From NCBI GenBank assembly GCA_948144175.1, contig CANXME010001988.1, positions 1 through 64,000 of the forward strand: a DNA stretch of 64,000 bases, read 5' to 3'. Below, in pieces: positions 10,805-20,885 of this stretch. The stretch is from Closterium sp. NIES-65. Its lineage: Eukaryota > Streptophyta > Zygnematophyceae > Desmidiales > Closteriaceae. Made by a program: the position numbers and the translations under genes. The notes under the pieces are model-generated. The model worked only from the letters and a program-made list of their open reading frames with translations, was not told the origin of the DNA and ran no database searches. How positions within the stretch are numbered: position 1 is the first letter of the stretch; every line of letters starts with the position of its first letter.

Positions 10805-11563
10805 AATTTCGTTTGAGTCGCTACTCGCACGCCTGCGAGCACAAGATCTTGAGTTGCTGGACATGAGGAGCAGGCTGGCGTCGGTCACGAAGGAAAAGGA
10901 ACACGAAGACCACAACGGAAGCAGCCCTAAGTGGCCCAAGACGGCACACGCAAGGGGAGAACGTGAGGCACCCTCGACCGTGTCAGTAGATCTGCACTGT
11001 GGATGCCCGATTGATCCTGGAAAGGGTTACAGGCGCGTTCGCCTGGGGGGTTATGGGCGCACTGACCCGCTACTGAAATAAGCCCTTTTATCCCAATGGT
11101 CTAGTGGTTGGGATTCTGACATGGTATCAGAGCAGTCTCGGGTTCGTTTCCCGGTGTATGCACATGTAGGCCGTTGCCGCTGTGCTTAGTCCTGGGCCTC
11201 CCAGTGTGGGGGGGTGTCAGTAGATCTGCACTGTGGATGCCCGATTGATCCTAGAGAGGGTTACAGGCGCGTTCGCCTGGGGGGTTATGGGCGCACTGAC
11301 CCGCTACTGAAATAAGCCCTTTTATCCCAATGGTCTAGTGGTTGGGATTCTGACAGACCGTACCCAACGAATTCCTGTCTTACCCGGAGAATAACGACGT
11401 ATTCCCTTTTGCACACTTCTCCCCGTTCGTGCACGAGGCAATGCAGGTGCACTTCCAGGCACGCTACGCATGTCATATGCGGATGAACGATCGCATGAGT
11501 GGGTGGGCGAGGACGCTACGTGGTGCGGACCTTGCGCTCCCTCATGTTGACAAAGGGTGGCAG
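10805..11563 (+). pseudogene. Exon of the unknown gene split by a TRIM
   Basis: The left half ends ...GEREAPST and the right half resumes VPNEFLSYPENND. Removing 10981-11355 and one GACCG copy restores a continuous frame. The exon ends at a good donor, CAG/GTGAGT (11563/11564). The left half begins with a short Leu-rich coiled-coil stretch. With the element present the frame reads into it and meets a stop near 11081. Confidence 0.6.
10981..11355 (+). mobile_element. TRIM (miniature LTR retrotransposon), complete copy 1
   Basis: Two 141-bp terminal direct repeats (10981-11121 and 11215-11355), each TGTCAG...CTGACA, flank a 93-bp interior. The interior begins with TGGTATCAGAGC, the exact complement expected of the plant initiator tRNA-Met 3' end, and finishes with a run of seven G as polypurine tract. 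The 5-bp target duplication is GACCG (10976-10980 and 11356-11360). The two repeats differ at about two positions. There is no coding capacity. An A-box-like TGGTCTAGTGG near the end of the left repeat is followed by a B-box region in the interior, here damaged (GGTTCGTTTCC). Confidence 0.93.
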
Positions 11564-12090
11564 GTGAGTAAACATGCACTTGCTCATGCGTGTGCAATAT
11601 GGTCCCCATTTGTTTTAACGCTATAGCGCAGTGACGTGTCCGTATCGGCCACTTGCATAACTACCTAACCAAAGCGCGGTGACCCTTAAAGCGCGATGTT
11701 CCTTTTCTTCTATAATCACCCGTGTGTTATGGGAGAAGGTAGACATTAGTGTGGCACATATCCGTGACGACCTTCCGGACGCTGAGATGTTTTGGCTGGA
11801 CGACGCTCTAGTGGAACGCGCGATGGCTCACTCGATGGAGTTGACCGAGAAGGAAGACTTGTCGAGGCTACATCTGGTTCTAGAGCTCGACAAGAAGAGG
11901 AGCGGGTGCTTCACGTCTGCGATGCAGAAATTTTGCTCAGACATACTTCCGCATTCCCAACGGATCGAAGTATACGAAGCTCCCCACGACACGAATTGCA
12001 CTACCGGCGGCTCCAGATTCGACTGTGGTCAAACCAAAGGACAATGAGGAATTCACTGAGAAATATGCCGCCAGTGAGTAATGGTTGTAT

Positions 12091-13172
12091 TGTCGGAAAC
12101 CTCCTTGCCCTCTCCCGGCTAGCTCACTGCCCACCCTGCTACCCTTGTTCCTGCCCACACATCCTTCCCCTCATCCTCGTTCCACCTGCCCCATCTCTGC
12201 TCATATTGTCCCTTGACGCTCTCCCATCACCCTTGCCTTGTCTTCAACGACTCCCCCCCCCCTTTTCTCCTTTCTCTGTATGGTTCTGCTTCTGCTACCC
12301 CACTTTCTGCTTACCCTTATCTTTGTTCATTTCCTTTCTGCGACCGCGGTCGCGCCTGCGGCCCCTGCGCTCCCTCCGATCCAGTCGGCGCGTTGCCTCC
12401 GCCGCCTGCGCTTCCGGTCTGAGCACCTCCCCTGGGGCCGGTTGCTCCCTCACTGGGCCCAGTCTGGCCTTCTACATCTCCGCCTCCCGGCGGCAGATTA
12501 TTCTCCCGCTGATTCCCGTCTCCTCCCATCATCCTCTCGTCCTGTCCTTGCGTTGCTCTGACTACTTCTATCCACCTTCCTGACCGCAATCGCATTCGGA
12601 CTGCGTGATTGTACTGTATGCCCTTCCCCTAATCCATCAGACTGCAGATATGGCTTCGCTAAGAGACTGCTTATCTTGAGAAGAATTCACAGAAAATTGC
12701 GAAAACAATCACGCAGTGGCAGTCCCATGGCCCAGGAACCTCTAATATTGCACCCACCCTAGCCTAGCTAAGCATGGCTACCAACAGATGAGTGCTAGCA
12801 GCCGAGCTTCGCCACCCTTGCAGTTACCCTGCCTTCTTCCAGCTGGCGGGTGTGACTTCCAGCTCCCCCTGGACTCGGTGTCTGCACACAAGCAAAAACA
12901 AACAAACAAACACATGCATCCCATCAAACCCCATTCCCCCCTCCCGCCACGTAAGCTCGCCAACCCTTCTCCCAGTCAGCCACAGGTTCGTCCCAACCTT
13001 TACCCACTGCCTACCAATGCCGAGCTGCCCTCCACCTCCTGCTATCGCTTCTACACCCCGTTATCCACTTCCTCGACTATATACAAATGTACACATTGTT
13101 CCTCCTTGCCTCAATTACAGCCCCTCCCTTACTGTCAGCGTTCTTTTAGGATTTCCCTCAAGAACTCTGACA
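12091..13172 (-). repeat. Deleted tandem copy (segments B+A) of the gypsy element
   Basis: 12091-about 12334 repeats 13175-about 13417 (3' region) almost exactly, and about 12338-13172 repeats about 19550-20381 (5' region plus gag start). The deletion joint near 12335-12340 fuses gag codon 86 or so to the 3' untranslated region. If a canonical LTR exists it could be hidden here, since the unit begins TGTCGG and ends CTGACA as a TG...CA repeat would. Confidence 0.75.
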
Positions 13173-13373
13173 GCTGTCGGAAACCTCCTTGCCCTCTCCC
13201 GGCTAGCTCACTGCCCACCCTGCTACCCTTGTTCCTGCCCACACATCCTTCCCCTCATCCTCGTTCCACCTGCCCCATCTCTGCTCATATTGTCCCTTGA
13301 CGCTCTCCCATCACCCTTGCCTTGTCTTCAACGACTCCCCCCCCCCCTTTTCTCCTTTCTCTGTATCGTTCTG

Positions 13374-16300
13374 CTACCCCACTTTCTGCTTACCCTTATC
13401 TTTGTTCATTTCCTTCTCAGCCCCTTCCTGCCCCCTCCCGTGACGCATCGCCGCCGCCCTCGCACGCGTCATGGGACCAGAGGGGCTTCCCTTGCCCTTC
13501 TCCGAGCGAATCCTCGCCACATTGGTCACGTGATCGGACACCTGCTTGCCCTTGCCATCCTCCAGTATGATCACCCCCGATGGCTTGACTTCCTTGACTG
13601 CCCACCGTTGCTGTGATAGCCCCACATCCAGGGCGTGCTGCCGCTGCCGCCTCAGGTACACCTCCTCCCCTTCCTGCATCCCTGCTTCCTTCTTCCTACC
13701 CTTTATCTCTTGCCGCTGCTTGTACCTCTCAATGTCCCGCAGCTGAGCGACGTGCAGATTCTCCATGGCTGCGGGCAGCAGCCGCCGTAGGTACGCTGCT
13801 CGCGCATCGGCTACTGCGACCCATTTTTCTGCCGATCCTGTGGTCACCACGTCCAGGAGGAGCTTTGGTGCCCCCACGGGCATCACTGGCTCCTTGCCAA
13901 ACAGCAGGTAATACGGCGACACGTCCTTGAGTGCTGCTTGCTTGCTAAATCGGTATCCAGCCATAACCCAGCAGAGCCTTTTGTCCCAATCCCGCTTATG
14001 CTCCTCACCGTAAGCCCTTAACCCTCTTTTCACCGTCTGCACCAGCCGCTCGGTCAACCCATCGCTCTGTGGATGATAACGTGACGTGCAGCGATGCCTG
14101 ATCCCCGTTGCCCTGAGCAGCTCATCGAACGCTCCTTTGAACTCTGTGCCTTGGTCCGTCAGCACCTCCCCGCATGCCCCCAGACGCGTGATCACCATCT
14201 CCTCAAACGCTTCTGCCACCGCCTCTGCCGTTTTGTGCACTAAGGGTTTGGCTTCCGCCCATTTGCTCACGTGTTCCACCATCAGCAGTATGTAACGTCT
14301 TCCTTTCGTGCTGAGTGGAAGCTCCCCCGCGATGTCAAGCGACCACCTATAGCCCAAGCTCACCACCGGCAACGGTTGTAGCTCTGCCTTCTCCCGTTCC
14401 AGCACCGCCCTGTTCCGGCCGCATGCCTCGCATTTCCATACCCAGTCCTTAACCTGTTTGCGCAGGCCTGCCCACCACCATCCGGTTTGCACCAGCTGCT
14501 GCGTTCTTAGTGGCCCGTAATGCCCCAGCTTCTCGTGTACTTCTTTGATGATGCCTTCCCTCTCCTCTGGTGCGGGCACGTGCTTCCATCCTTCTCCTGT
14601 CCTCAACTGCACTTGCCCCTTGAACCAGCGGTAAAACTCCCCTCGCGCTCTTACTCTAGTTGTCACCGCTCCTGCCTCTGTTGTTGCCCCCTGAATCCAT
14701 GCTAGGGCTGCCTTATCTTCCCATATGTCTGCAGGTCCGCCTCGCCCTTCTCCCCACTGCCCCCCTTGGTCTGCTTCCTTCGCCAGCGCCATTAGGCACG
14801 CTGAGGGCTGCATCACCGGCGGGTTCCTCGAGAGCCCGTCAACGTGCTGCATGGTTTTCCCCGGCCTATGCCTAATCTCAAAGTCGTACTCTTGGAGCTT
14901 CATTGCCCACCGCGCGTTCCTGCCCGTCAAATCCGACGTCTGCATGAGCCACAGCAGGGGTTGGTGATCCGTCACCAGGGTAAACTTCCTCCCGTGTAGG
15001 TACACCCGAAAGTGCTTAACTGCCCACACTACCGCTAACCCCTCTCCCTCGTACAATGAGTAGTTGCTCTCCGCTGCATTGCAGCTGCGGCTTGCGAAGG
15101 CCACTACCTTCTCCACCTCCCCCTTCATCTGAGCCAGGACTGCACCCATGCCCACACTGCTCCAGTCAGTGTAGAGCACGTAAGGCAGATCAGCTCTGGG
15201 TAGCTCCAGCACTGCTCCATTCTTTACGGCGCCCATGAGGTCCTGCACGGCCCTCTCATGGTCTGGTCCCCACTCCCACTTGCAATCCTCCCTCAATAGT
15301 TGATTCAGCGCTTGCGCTCGGCTGCTGAAGTTTGGCACAAACTTCCTGTAATAGTTGAGGAAGCCCAGCAATGCGCGCAGGGCACTCCTGTCCTTCGGTG
15401 TTGACACGCGATCCAGCACTTCTACTTTCGCCTTCTGTATGCCGATCCTCCCCCCTGCCACTTCGAATCCTAGGTACGCCACCGTGCTTTGGCCAAATTT
15501 GCACTTCCCTGGGTGACAGGTCATCCCGGCGTTCTGTATCGCACTCAGGACCGCCTCGACATCCTTCACATGCGCGCTGCTGTCCCTGCTGAACACGATC
15601 ACGTCGTCGATATAGCAGGCGGCGTTCGGCACGTCGCGCAGAATCTGATCCATAATGCGCTGGAATTCCGGCGAGGCCGACTTCAACCCAAATGGCAGCG
15701 TGTTCCACTCGTATTGCCCATCCGGCCCGTGGAAGGCTGTCTTCTTCCGGTCAGCTTCTACGATGGGTATCTGGTTGAACCCCTGCCGCAGATCCAGGGT
15801 GGAGAAGACCACCGCTGCCGCTAACTTGTCGAACAGCTCATCCGGCGTGGGCGTTTGGTACCGTTTCATCACCGTCACCTTATTGAGCCCGCGGTAATCC
15901 CCGCACATTCGCTTCGACAGCACTTGCCCTGTGAGGTCTGTTCTAGCAGCTACTACCGTGGCTGCTGCGTATTCCAAGTTGGACTTCCGTATGAACCCGG
16001 CTTCCCTCAGCTCTTGGCATTTCTCTGTGCAGATCTGTAATTCTTCTGCTGTCATCCTCCGCCGCCGCTGGTACACTGGAATCTCAGTGGTTAACTCGAT
16101 GCTGACTTCCGCCATGTTGCACCTGCCCACTTCCTTCAGTGTGTATGCGAACGCCTGCCGATATTTTGCAAGCACCTTCCTTAGCTCTGCCGCGTCCACT
16201 TTGGTGACGCCATCTCCGATCTCCCACTGATGCTCTGCTGCTGCTGGTGCCGCTGGCTCCTTCTCCCTCGCCCCCTGCGCTGACCCTTCCGCCTTAGCTG

Positions 16301-18491
16301 GCTCCGTCGGTTGGCCCTGTGCCTTCTCCTGCGACCGCTCTCCCTGTGTCTTCGTCTCTGCTCCTACCTCCTTTGTTGCCGCCATCAGGGCGAATTCTCC
16401 TGATCCGAACTCACGCTCATAGCTCTCCCTTCTCCGCTGCCTCTCGATGGCCTCCTCCACCCAGTCCAAGTCCTCTCGCTTCTTGTTCACGGCTGCCTCT
16501 TCCCGAGCGGCTGGCAGCTCGATCTGGGTCGGTTCTGCATACACCGCTGGTACTTCGTCCTCCTCTTCCCACGGATACACCCACCTCTTCTCCAGCGGAT
16601 GCCCCAACTGGTGCTGGACCATATCATTCGCGTACATTTCTCCCAGCATGGCCCTAGCGAGGGCCTCTTTAGCAACCGAGCGCTCCGTGGGTGGCTGCAC
16701 TGCTGCCGCCTTGTCTCGTTTTCGCTCCCACCAAAGCTGTGAGTGATACATCCGGATAGTCGCCACCAGCCAGTGCATGACGTTCAGATCCATGGCTCTC
16801 CCCAGAGCACGCCTCCTCGCCGTTTCCGTCACCTCTGGATGTGCGGTCGCATCTTCCATGAAACCCATGGCCAATTCCCGCTCTAGCGCTGTCGGTTCCT
16901 GCCATTCTCCCGCTGTACAGTCGTACACCATTCCTGGCCCCGGGTCTTCCCCGTGCATCTCAAAGGCCGCTGCGCCCTCGTATGACACAAACGTGGGCCA
17001 AGCCCGCCGCGGCTTCCCTACCTCGTTGCACGCGAACTGCGTCGGATGATCCGGCTGTGTCACCGGTGCGGGCATCCTCCCTACTTCAAGGATGTCTTCC
17101 ACCAACAAGGGCACGGGGCGTTCCATCAGCGACAAGCGGTACTGCAGGGCTGCATTCGTTACTCCATTCGTCCAGTAGCGGCGCACCCTATGCGCCCGGC
17201 TGTCCGTCTGCGCCCCATCCACTACAATCCCCGGGCCCAGTACCCCCGTCACTTCCTCATGTGCCACTTGGATCTGCTCCCGCACATCCCCCTCCATGTC
17301 CACGTTCTCCACGATGTAGAGCACTTCCCCCTGCACCCGTTTGAGGATTCGCAGCACTCGCACTAACTCCCTGAAAAGGCTGCTCCTTTCGTCCCTCATG
17401 CCTCTGCCTGCCCCTGCCCGCGAATATCCTTGACACTCCCATCCCGCAATGACCACATCAATCTTCCCCCATCCCCTTATGGTCTGCTCCGTCACCATCC
17501 GTATGTCGCAGGCCTGAGTGTGCGTGCTTTGCTCCAACGCCAAGGCCGTCAGCTGGTGCGGGTATCTCTTTTGCAGCTGCTCCGCGTGATTCCATGCCAT
17601 CTTCACCGACTCCATGTCTGATTCCACCAGTATCCACTTCTCCACGTAGGCCCCAGCCTTCAGGAGTGCTGCTAAGCCCGTGCCGATGCCGCCAAAGAGC
17701 TCCAATACTACTGTGGGACCCAGTAGCTTCTTAGTGTCCGTGCATATCAGCCTTAGGTCTCCGTCGTCCCCGTCAATCCCCTCCGCTGGTGTACGCATCC
17801 CCGCAGTTTGCTGCCAGGAGGGGACTCCTAGCTCTTCCCGCAATTCTGCTTCGGTGCACTGGTAAGCTTCCCTCGGCTCTCTCCTCACGAAGCGCACTGG
17901 TAACGTGCCAATGGGGCCGTCCTCCTTCCAATAGTGCACGCGATACTGCATCTTCTCCTCCCACATGCAGATTGTCGAGCCGATGCCAAAGAGGTACTCC
18001 ACCCCTATGAGCAGATCGAAGTCCAACGAGTCCGACACTCCGCAGTGCACCCTCAACGTGCACTCCTCTGGTGTACCCGGATTCAGCACCAAGGCCATGG
18101 ACTGCCGAGTTTTTGGCATCCACTTCGCCTCTCCTCCATCCGCCGTCATTAGCAGGTAGCCCTCCGGTATCAGTCGCTCAGCCTTGTCCAGTTGCAGCTT
18201 CTCCGCCAATTGCTTGCCGATTAGTACATGTGCTGCTCCCGTGTCCACTATGGCTCTCTGGGCTCGTAGCCCCCCAATCGTGATTGCCCCGGGTTCGATC
18301 GTCAGCACCGTGGCCTGACAGATCATGCGATCGCGCGGATGCCGAAATGTCGCTCCTTCTCTGTCCTCGGTCGCGCTTGCCCGCCTCCTCGGGCCATCTT
18401 CCCGCCTTTCGTCCTCCCTGAAGAGCTGTCTGCGCGCGCCGCTCCTTAGGCCTAGCTCCTCTCGCTCCCGTGCGGGTTGCGCCATTAGCAT
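13374..18491 (-). CDS. pol: Gypsy Pol: protease, cytosine-5 methyltransferase, RT, RNase H, integrase
   Basis: A 1,705-residue open frame. Order of domains: aspartic protease (IVDTGAAHVL, residues 81-90; LLIGVEYLFG later); cytosine-5 DNA methyltransferase (about 261-580); RT (about 790-1000, FSTLDLRQGFNQIPI and YIDDVIVFS near 958); RNase H (LYTDWSSVGMGAVLAQ, about 1105; HVDGLSR); integrase (zinc site with GHYGPLRTQ and CEACGRNR, catalytic LDIAGE, LTDQGTEF, HPQSDGLTE, about 1324-1490). The tail is basic with no chromodomain that I can see. Domain order PR-RT-RH-IN is Ty3/gypsy. The methyltransferase between PR and RT is the oddity. No internal stop is present, so it may be functional. The first ATG is only a convention, because the frame is open back to the gag TAG. 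Confidence 0.93.
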   Translation of the reverse strand: MLMAQPAREREELGLRSGARRQLFREDERREDGPRRRASATEDREGATFRHPRDRMICQATVLTIEPGAITIGGLRAQRAIVDTGAAHVLIGKQLAEKLQLDKAERLIPEGYLLMTADGGEAKWMPKTRQSMALVLNPGTPEECTLRVHCGVSDSLDFDLLIGVEYLFGIGSTICMWEEKMQYRVHYWKEDGPIGTLPVRFVRREPREAYQCTEAELREELGVPSWQQTAGMRTPAEGIDGDDGDLRLICTDTKKLLGPTVVLELFGGIGTGLAALLKAGAYVEKWILVESDMESVKMAWNHAEQLQKRYPHQLTALALEQSTHTQACDIRMVTEQTIRGWGKIDVVIAGWECQGYSRAGAGRGMRDERSSLFRELVRVLRILKRVQGEVLYIVENVDMEGDVREQIQVAHEEVTGVLGPGIVVDGAQTDSRAHRVRRYWTNGVTNAALQYRLSLMERPVPLLVEDILEVGRMPAPVTQPDHPTQFACNEVGKPRRAWPTFVSYEGAAAFEMHGEDPGPGMVYDCTAGEWQEPTALERELAMGFMEDATAHPEVTETARRRALGRAMDLNVMHWLVATIRMYHSQLWWERKRDKAAAVQPPTERSVAKEALARAMLGEMYANDMVQHQLGHPLEKRWVYPWEEEDEVPAVYAEPTQIELPAAREEAAVNKKREDLDWVEEAIERQRRRESYEREFGSGEFALMAATKEVGAETKTQGERSQEKAQGQPTEPAKAEGSAQGAREKEPAAPAAAEHQWEIGDGVTKVDAAELRKVLAKYRQAFAYTLKEVGRCNMAEVSIELTTEIPVYQRRRRMTAEELQICTEKCQELREAGFIRKSNLEYAAATVVAARTDLTGQVLSKRMCGDYRGLNKVTVMKRYQTPTPDELFDKLAAAVVFSTLDLRQGFNQIPIVEADRKKTAFHGPDGQYEWNTLPFGLKSASPEFQRIMDQILRDVPNAACYIDDVIVFSRDSSAHVKDVEAVLSAIQNAGMTCHPGKCKFGQSTVAYLGFEVAGGRIGIQKAKVEVLDRVSTPKDRSALRALLGFLNYYRKFVPNFSSRAQALNQLLREDCKWEWGPDHERAVQDLMGAVKNGAVLELPRADLPYVLYTDWSSVGMGAVLAQMKGEVEKVVAFASRSCNAAESNYSLYEGEGLAVVWAVKHFRVYLHGRKFTLVTDHQPLLWLMQTSDLTGRNARWAMKLQEYDFEIRHRPGKTMQHVDGLSRNPPVMQPSACLMALAKEADQGGQWGEGRGGPADIWEDKAALAWIQGATTEAGAVTTRVRARGEFYRWFKGQVQLRTGEGWKHVPAPEEREGIIKEVHEKLGHYGPLRTQQLVQTGWWWAGLRKQVKDWVWKCEACGRNRAVLEREKAELQPLPVVSLGYRWSLDIAGELPLSTKGRRYILLMVEHVSKWAEAKPLVHKTAEAVAEAFEEMVITRLGACGEVLTDQGTEFKGAFDELLRATGIRHRCTSRYHPQSDGLTERLVQTVKRGLRAYGEEHKRDWDKRLCWVMAGYRFSKQAALKDVSPYYLLFGKEPVMPVGAPKLLLDVVTTGSAEKWVAVADARAAYLRRLLPAAMENLHVAQLRDIERYKQRQEIKGRKKEAGMQEGEEVYLRRQRQHALDVGLSQQRWAVKEVKPSGVIILEDGKGKQVSDHVTNVARIRSEKGKGSPSGPMTRARAAAMRHGRGQEGAEKEMNKDKGKQKVG
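16752..17711 (-). other. Cytosine-5 DNA methyltransferase domain inside gypsy Pol
   Basis: Residues about 261-580 of Pol. Motif I (SAM binding) is LELFGGIGTGLAALLKAG. Motif IV is GWECQGYSRAGAGRGMRDE, with the catalytic Cys at residue 353 but Glu replacing the usual Pro of the PC pair. Motif VI is IVENVDM. Motif VIII is VVDGAQTDSRAHRVRRYW. Motifs IX/X end in ERELAMGFMED and RRALGRAMDLNVMHWL. The FxGIGTGL and HRxRxxWxN forms are closer to DRM/DNMT3-type enzymes than to DNMT1 or CMT types (my judgement from motifs). It would methylate cytosine, possibly element or host DNA, with specificity unknown. Confidence 0.88.
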
Positions 18492-18521
18492 GAACTCTGG
18501 CTCTTCCGAGTCTTCCTCTTC

Positions 18522-19808
18522 CTATTCCACCATCGCCGGCTGCTTCTCCTCCACTACAACTAGTTCTGCTAATTGCGCCCGCAGCCGCGCCATGACGGCT
18601 TGCCGATCTTCACCTCCCTCCGCTCCTCGCCTGTCCCTGCGGTTTGCGTAGCAATCTGCTTCCCGATGCCCCTTCCTTCCACAGCGTGCGCACACTGGGG
18701 CCCCCGGACAGTCCCGTCGCAAATGCTCGCGACTCCCGCAGAGCGAACAGGCTACTGGGTTCCGGCAGTCCCTGCGCAGATGTCCCGGCTGCCCACAGTT
18801 ATGGCAACGTCGGGTCTCTTCCCTTCCCCTTTCCTCCACCTCCTGATACGCGGACGCGGCTGCCCATGCCGGCCGTCTCCTCTCGGATCCCCGATCCACC
18901 GTTCTCTCGACCTCGTAGAGCCTGCGTCCCATCTCCACTCGTTTGACGATTTCGTACGCCTCCTTCAGCGTCGCTTCCGCGCCCAGCTCGAACACCCGCA
19001 CTTCCACGTCCTGCCGCAGTGGTTGACTGAGGCCATGGACGAACTTCCCGATCAGTCGTCCCTGGTCTCCACAGTTCATGTCCTCCCCCAATTCCACCAG
19101 CCTCCCATAGTATGCCAGCAGCGACTCTCCCTCTCGCCTTCTGAACGACCTGAACTCGACCACTCGCTCCGCCGTTTGCGCCGGAAATTGCTCTCGCAAC
19201 ATTGCTAGGAACCTCGCCGTAGGATCCCTTTCGCCCGGGGCCCGCCCTACCGCCCACTCCAGCAGCTCCTTGCGAGATATGCGGTAATAGGTCTCAGCCT
19301 CCCCGGTCAGCGTATTCGCTAGCCCTCGGAAGAACTCCTCTGGGTCCAGCTGATCCTTCGCCCATCGCACTTGCAGATTTTCCAACTGCATGATGTAGTT
19401 CTTCAGGCTCGGACCTCGTCGAGCATCGCCGGAGAATCTTTCCGGCACTTCTATCTTCGGCAGCTGAGTGTACTTCCAGCGCTGCATCATCGTCTCGTCT
19501 TCCGTGCCTTGCCACGAGGCGCTACGCTGATATCCCACCGGTCCACCCATTTGCGACCGCGGTCGCGCCTGCGGCCCCTGCGCTCCCTCCGATCCAGTCG
19601 GCGCGTTGCCTCCGCTGCCTGTGCTTCCGGTCTGAGCACCTCCCCTGGGGCCGGTTGCTCCCTCACTGGGCCCAGTCTGGCCTTCTACATCTCCGCCTCC
19701 CGGCGGCAGATTATTCTCCCGCTGATTCCCATCTCCTCCCATCATCCTCTCGTCCTGTCCTTGCGTTGCTCTGACTACTTCTATCCACCTTCCTGACCGC
19801 AATCGCAT
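18522..19808 (-). CDS. gag: Gypsy Gag with three zinc knuckles
   Basis: A 428-residue Gag. The first about 90 residues are Gly/Pro/Gln-rich and low in complexity. The middle (about 130-300) is a Ty3-type capsid/retrotrans_gag region (PKIEVPERFSGDARRG, EEFFRGLANTLTGEAETYY, FRRREGESLLAYYGRLVEL). The C-terminal third has three CCHC knuckles: CHNCGQPGHLRRDC, CSLCGSREHLRRDC and CARCGRKGHREADC. It should assemble the particle and bind the RNA. It ends at an in-frame TAG (18522-18524) directly upstream of pol in the same frame, so it is either a readthrough type or a once-continuous gag-pol. The ATG lies shortly after the 5' segment and is shared with the deleted copy. Confidence 0.92.
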   Translation of the reverse strand: MRLRSGRWIEVVRATQGQDERMMGGDGNQRENNLPPGGGDVEGQTGPSEGATGPRGGAQTGSTGSGGNAPTGSEGAQGPQARPRSQMGGPVGYQRSASWQGTEDETMMQRWKYTQLPKIEVPERFSGDARRGPSLKNYIMQLENLQVRWAKDQLDPEEFFRGLANTLTGEAETYYRISRKELLEWAVGRAPGERDPTARFLAMLREQFPAQTAERVVEFRSFRRREGESLLAYYGRLVELGEDMNCGDQGRLIGKFVHGLSQPLRQDVEVRVFELGAEATLKEAYEIVKRVEMGRRLYEVERTVDRGSERRRPAWAAASAYQEVEERGREETRRCHNCGQPGHLRRDCRNPVACSLCGSREHLRRDCPGAPVCARCGRKGHREADCYANRRDRRGAEGGEDRQAVMARLRAQLAELVVVEEKQPAMVE

Positions 19809-20885
19809 TCGGACTGCGTGATTGTACTGTATGCCCTTCCCCTAATCCATCAGACTGCAGATATGGCTTCGCTAAGAGACTGCTTATCTTGAGAAGAATT
19901 CACAGTAAATTGCGAAAACAATCACGCAGTGGCAGTCCCATGGCCCAGGAACCTCTAATATTGCACCCACCCTAGCCTAGCTAAGCATGGCTACCAACAG
20001 ATGAGTGCTAGCAGCCGAGCTTCGCCACCCTTGCAGTTACCCTGCCTTCTTCCAGCTGGCGGGTGTGACTTCCAGCTCCCCCTGGACTCGGTGTCTGCAC
20101 ACAAGCAAAAACAAACAAACACATGCATCCCATCAAACCCCATTCCCCCCTCCCGCCACGTAAGCTCGCCAACCCTTCTCCCAGTCAGCCACAGGTTCGT
20201 CCCAACCTTTACCCACTGCCTACCAATGCCGAGCTGCCCTCCACCTCCTGCTATCGCTTCTACACCCCGTTATCCACTTCCTCGACTATATACAAATGTA
20301 CACATTGTTCCTCCTTGCCTCAATTACAGCCCCTCCCTTACTGTCAGCGTTCTTTTAGGATTTCCCTCAAGAACTCTGACAGTATAAGTCGATTGATATG
20401 CGATATTTTGCGTGTACACTTTATTACGCGTGTCGCATGTGCGCATGACCCTTTTCTTACGAACTGCTGACATGGCAATGCGCCGACGAAACGCCAGAAC
20501 TGCCTTTCTCTTCGGACGCCTTTGACCGCGGGACATATGCGGCGTACAAGTCATCCGCAACGCCCCCGCAAGTTGTGAAGTTGTACGCCATCGTGTTCTG
20601 GCTATTCGGGGTAAGAGTTCAATGTTATAATCGGTGCACGTAATTCAGAGTGTGAGAAGCCTATCACTTGCCTCTCGCATCTTTGTGTCACGGACGGAGC
20701 AACCTCTGATTAAGAAGACAGTGCTCAACCGGAGCGGCCCCTAGAACGGAACCACTGTTGAGTGGTATCATCAACGCCTGAAGGCTTGGGCGAAGCACGC
20801 CATCATCGAGCGCACGCCGGAGCACGGACCCTGGTGGAAAGCAAAACGCAAGGCGTGGGCGTTTAAGCGCCATGCCCTCGTCCTC

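Larger units (their letters stand above)
12091..20381 (-). mobile_element. Ty3/gypsy composite: full element plus tandem deleted copy
   Basis: The whole block is flanked by GTAT on both sides (12087-12090 and 20382-20385), so it behaves as a single insertion with a 4-bp target duplication. On the minus strand it reads: 5' segment B starting TGTCAGAG (from 20381), gag, pol, 3' segment A ending CCGACA (13175), the dinucleotide GC, then B again (13172-12338, carrying the first about 86 gag codons) joined directly to A (12337-12091). No conventional direct LTR pair brackets gag-pol. The right-hand unit is 7.2 kb and the left-hand one about 1.08 kb. A purine-rich tract (AAAAGGGGGG) lies within A. 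It sits in an intron of the unknown gene. Confidence 0.85.

Noticed and set aside
11096-11160. A tRNA gene (A and B boxes)
   Set aside because: No acceptor stem pairs across the boxes, and the sequence spans the LTR/primer-site joint of a TRIM. It is a tRNA-like promoter at most.
12213-13616. Plus-strand Ser/Pro-rich ORFs opposite the gypsy 3' region
   Set aside because: They are antisense to a purine-rich strand and duplicated with the element. There is no evidence of coding.
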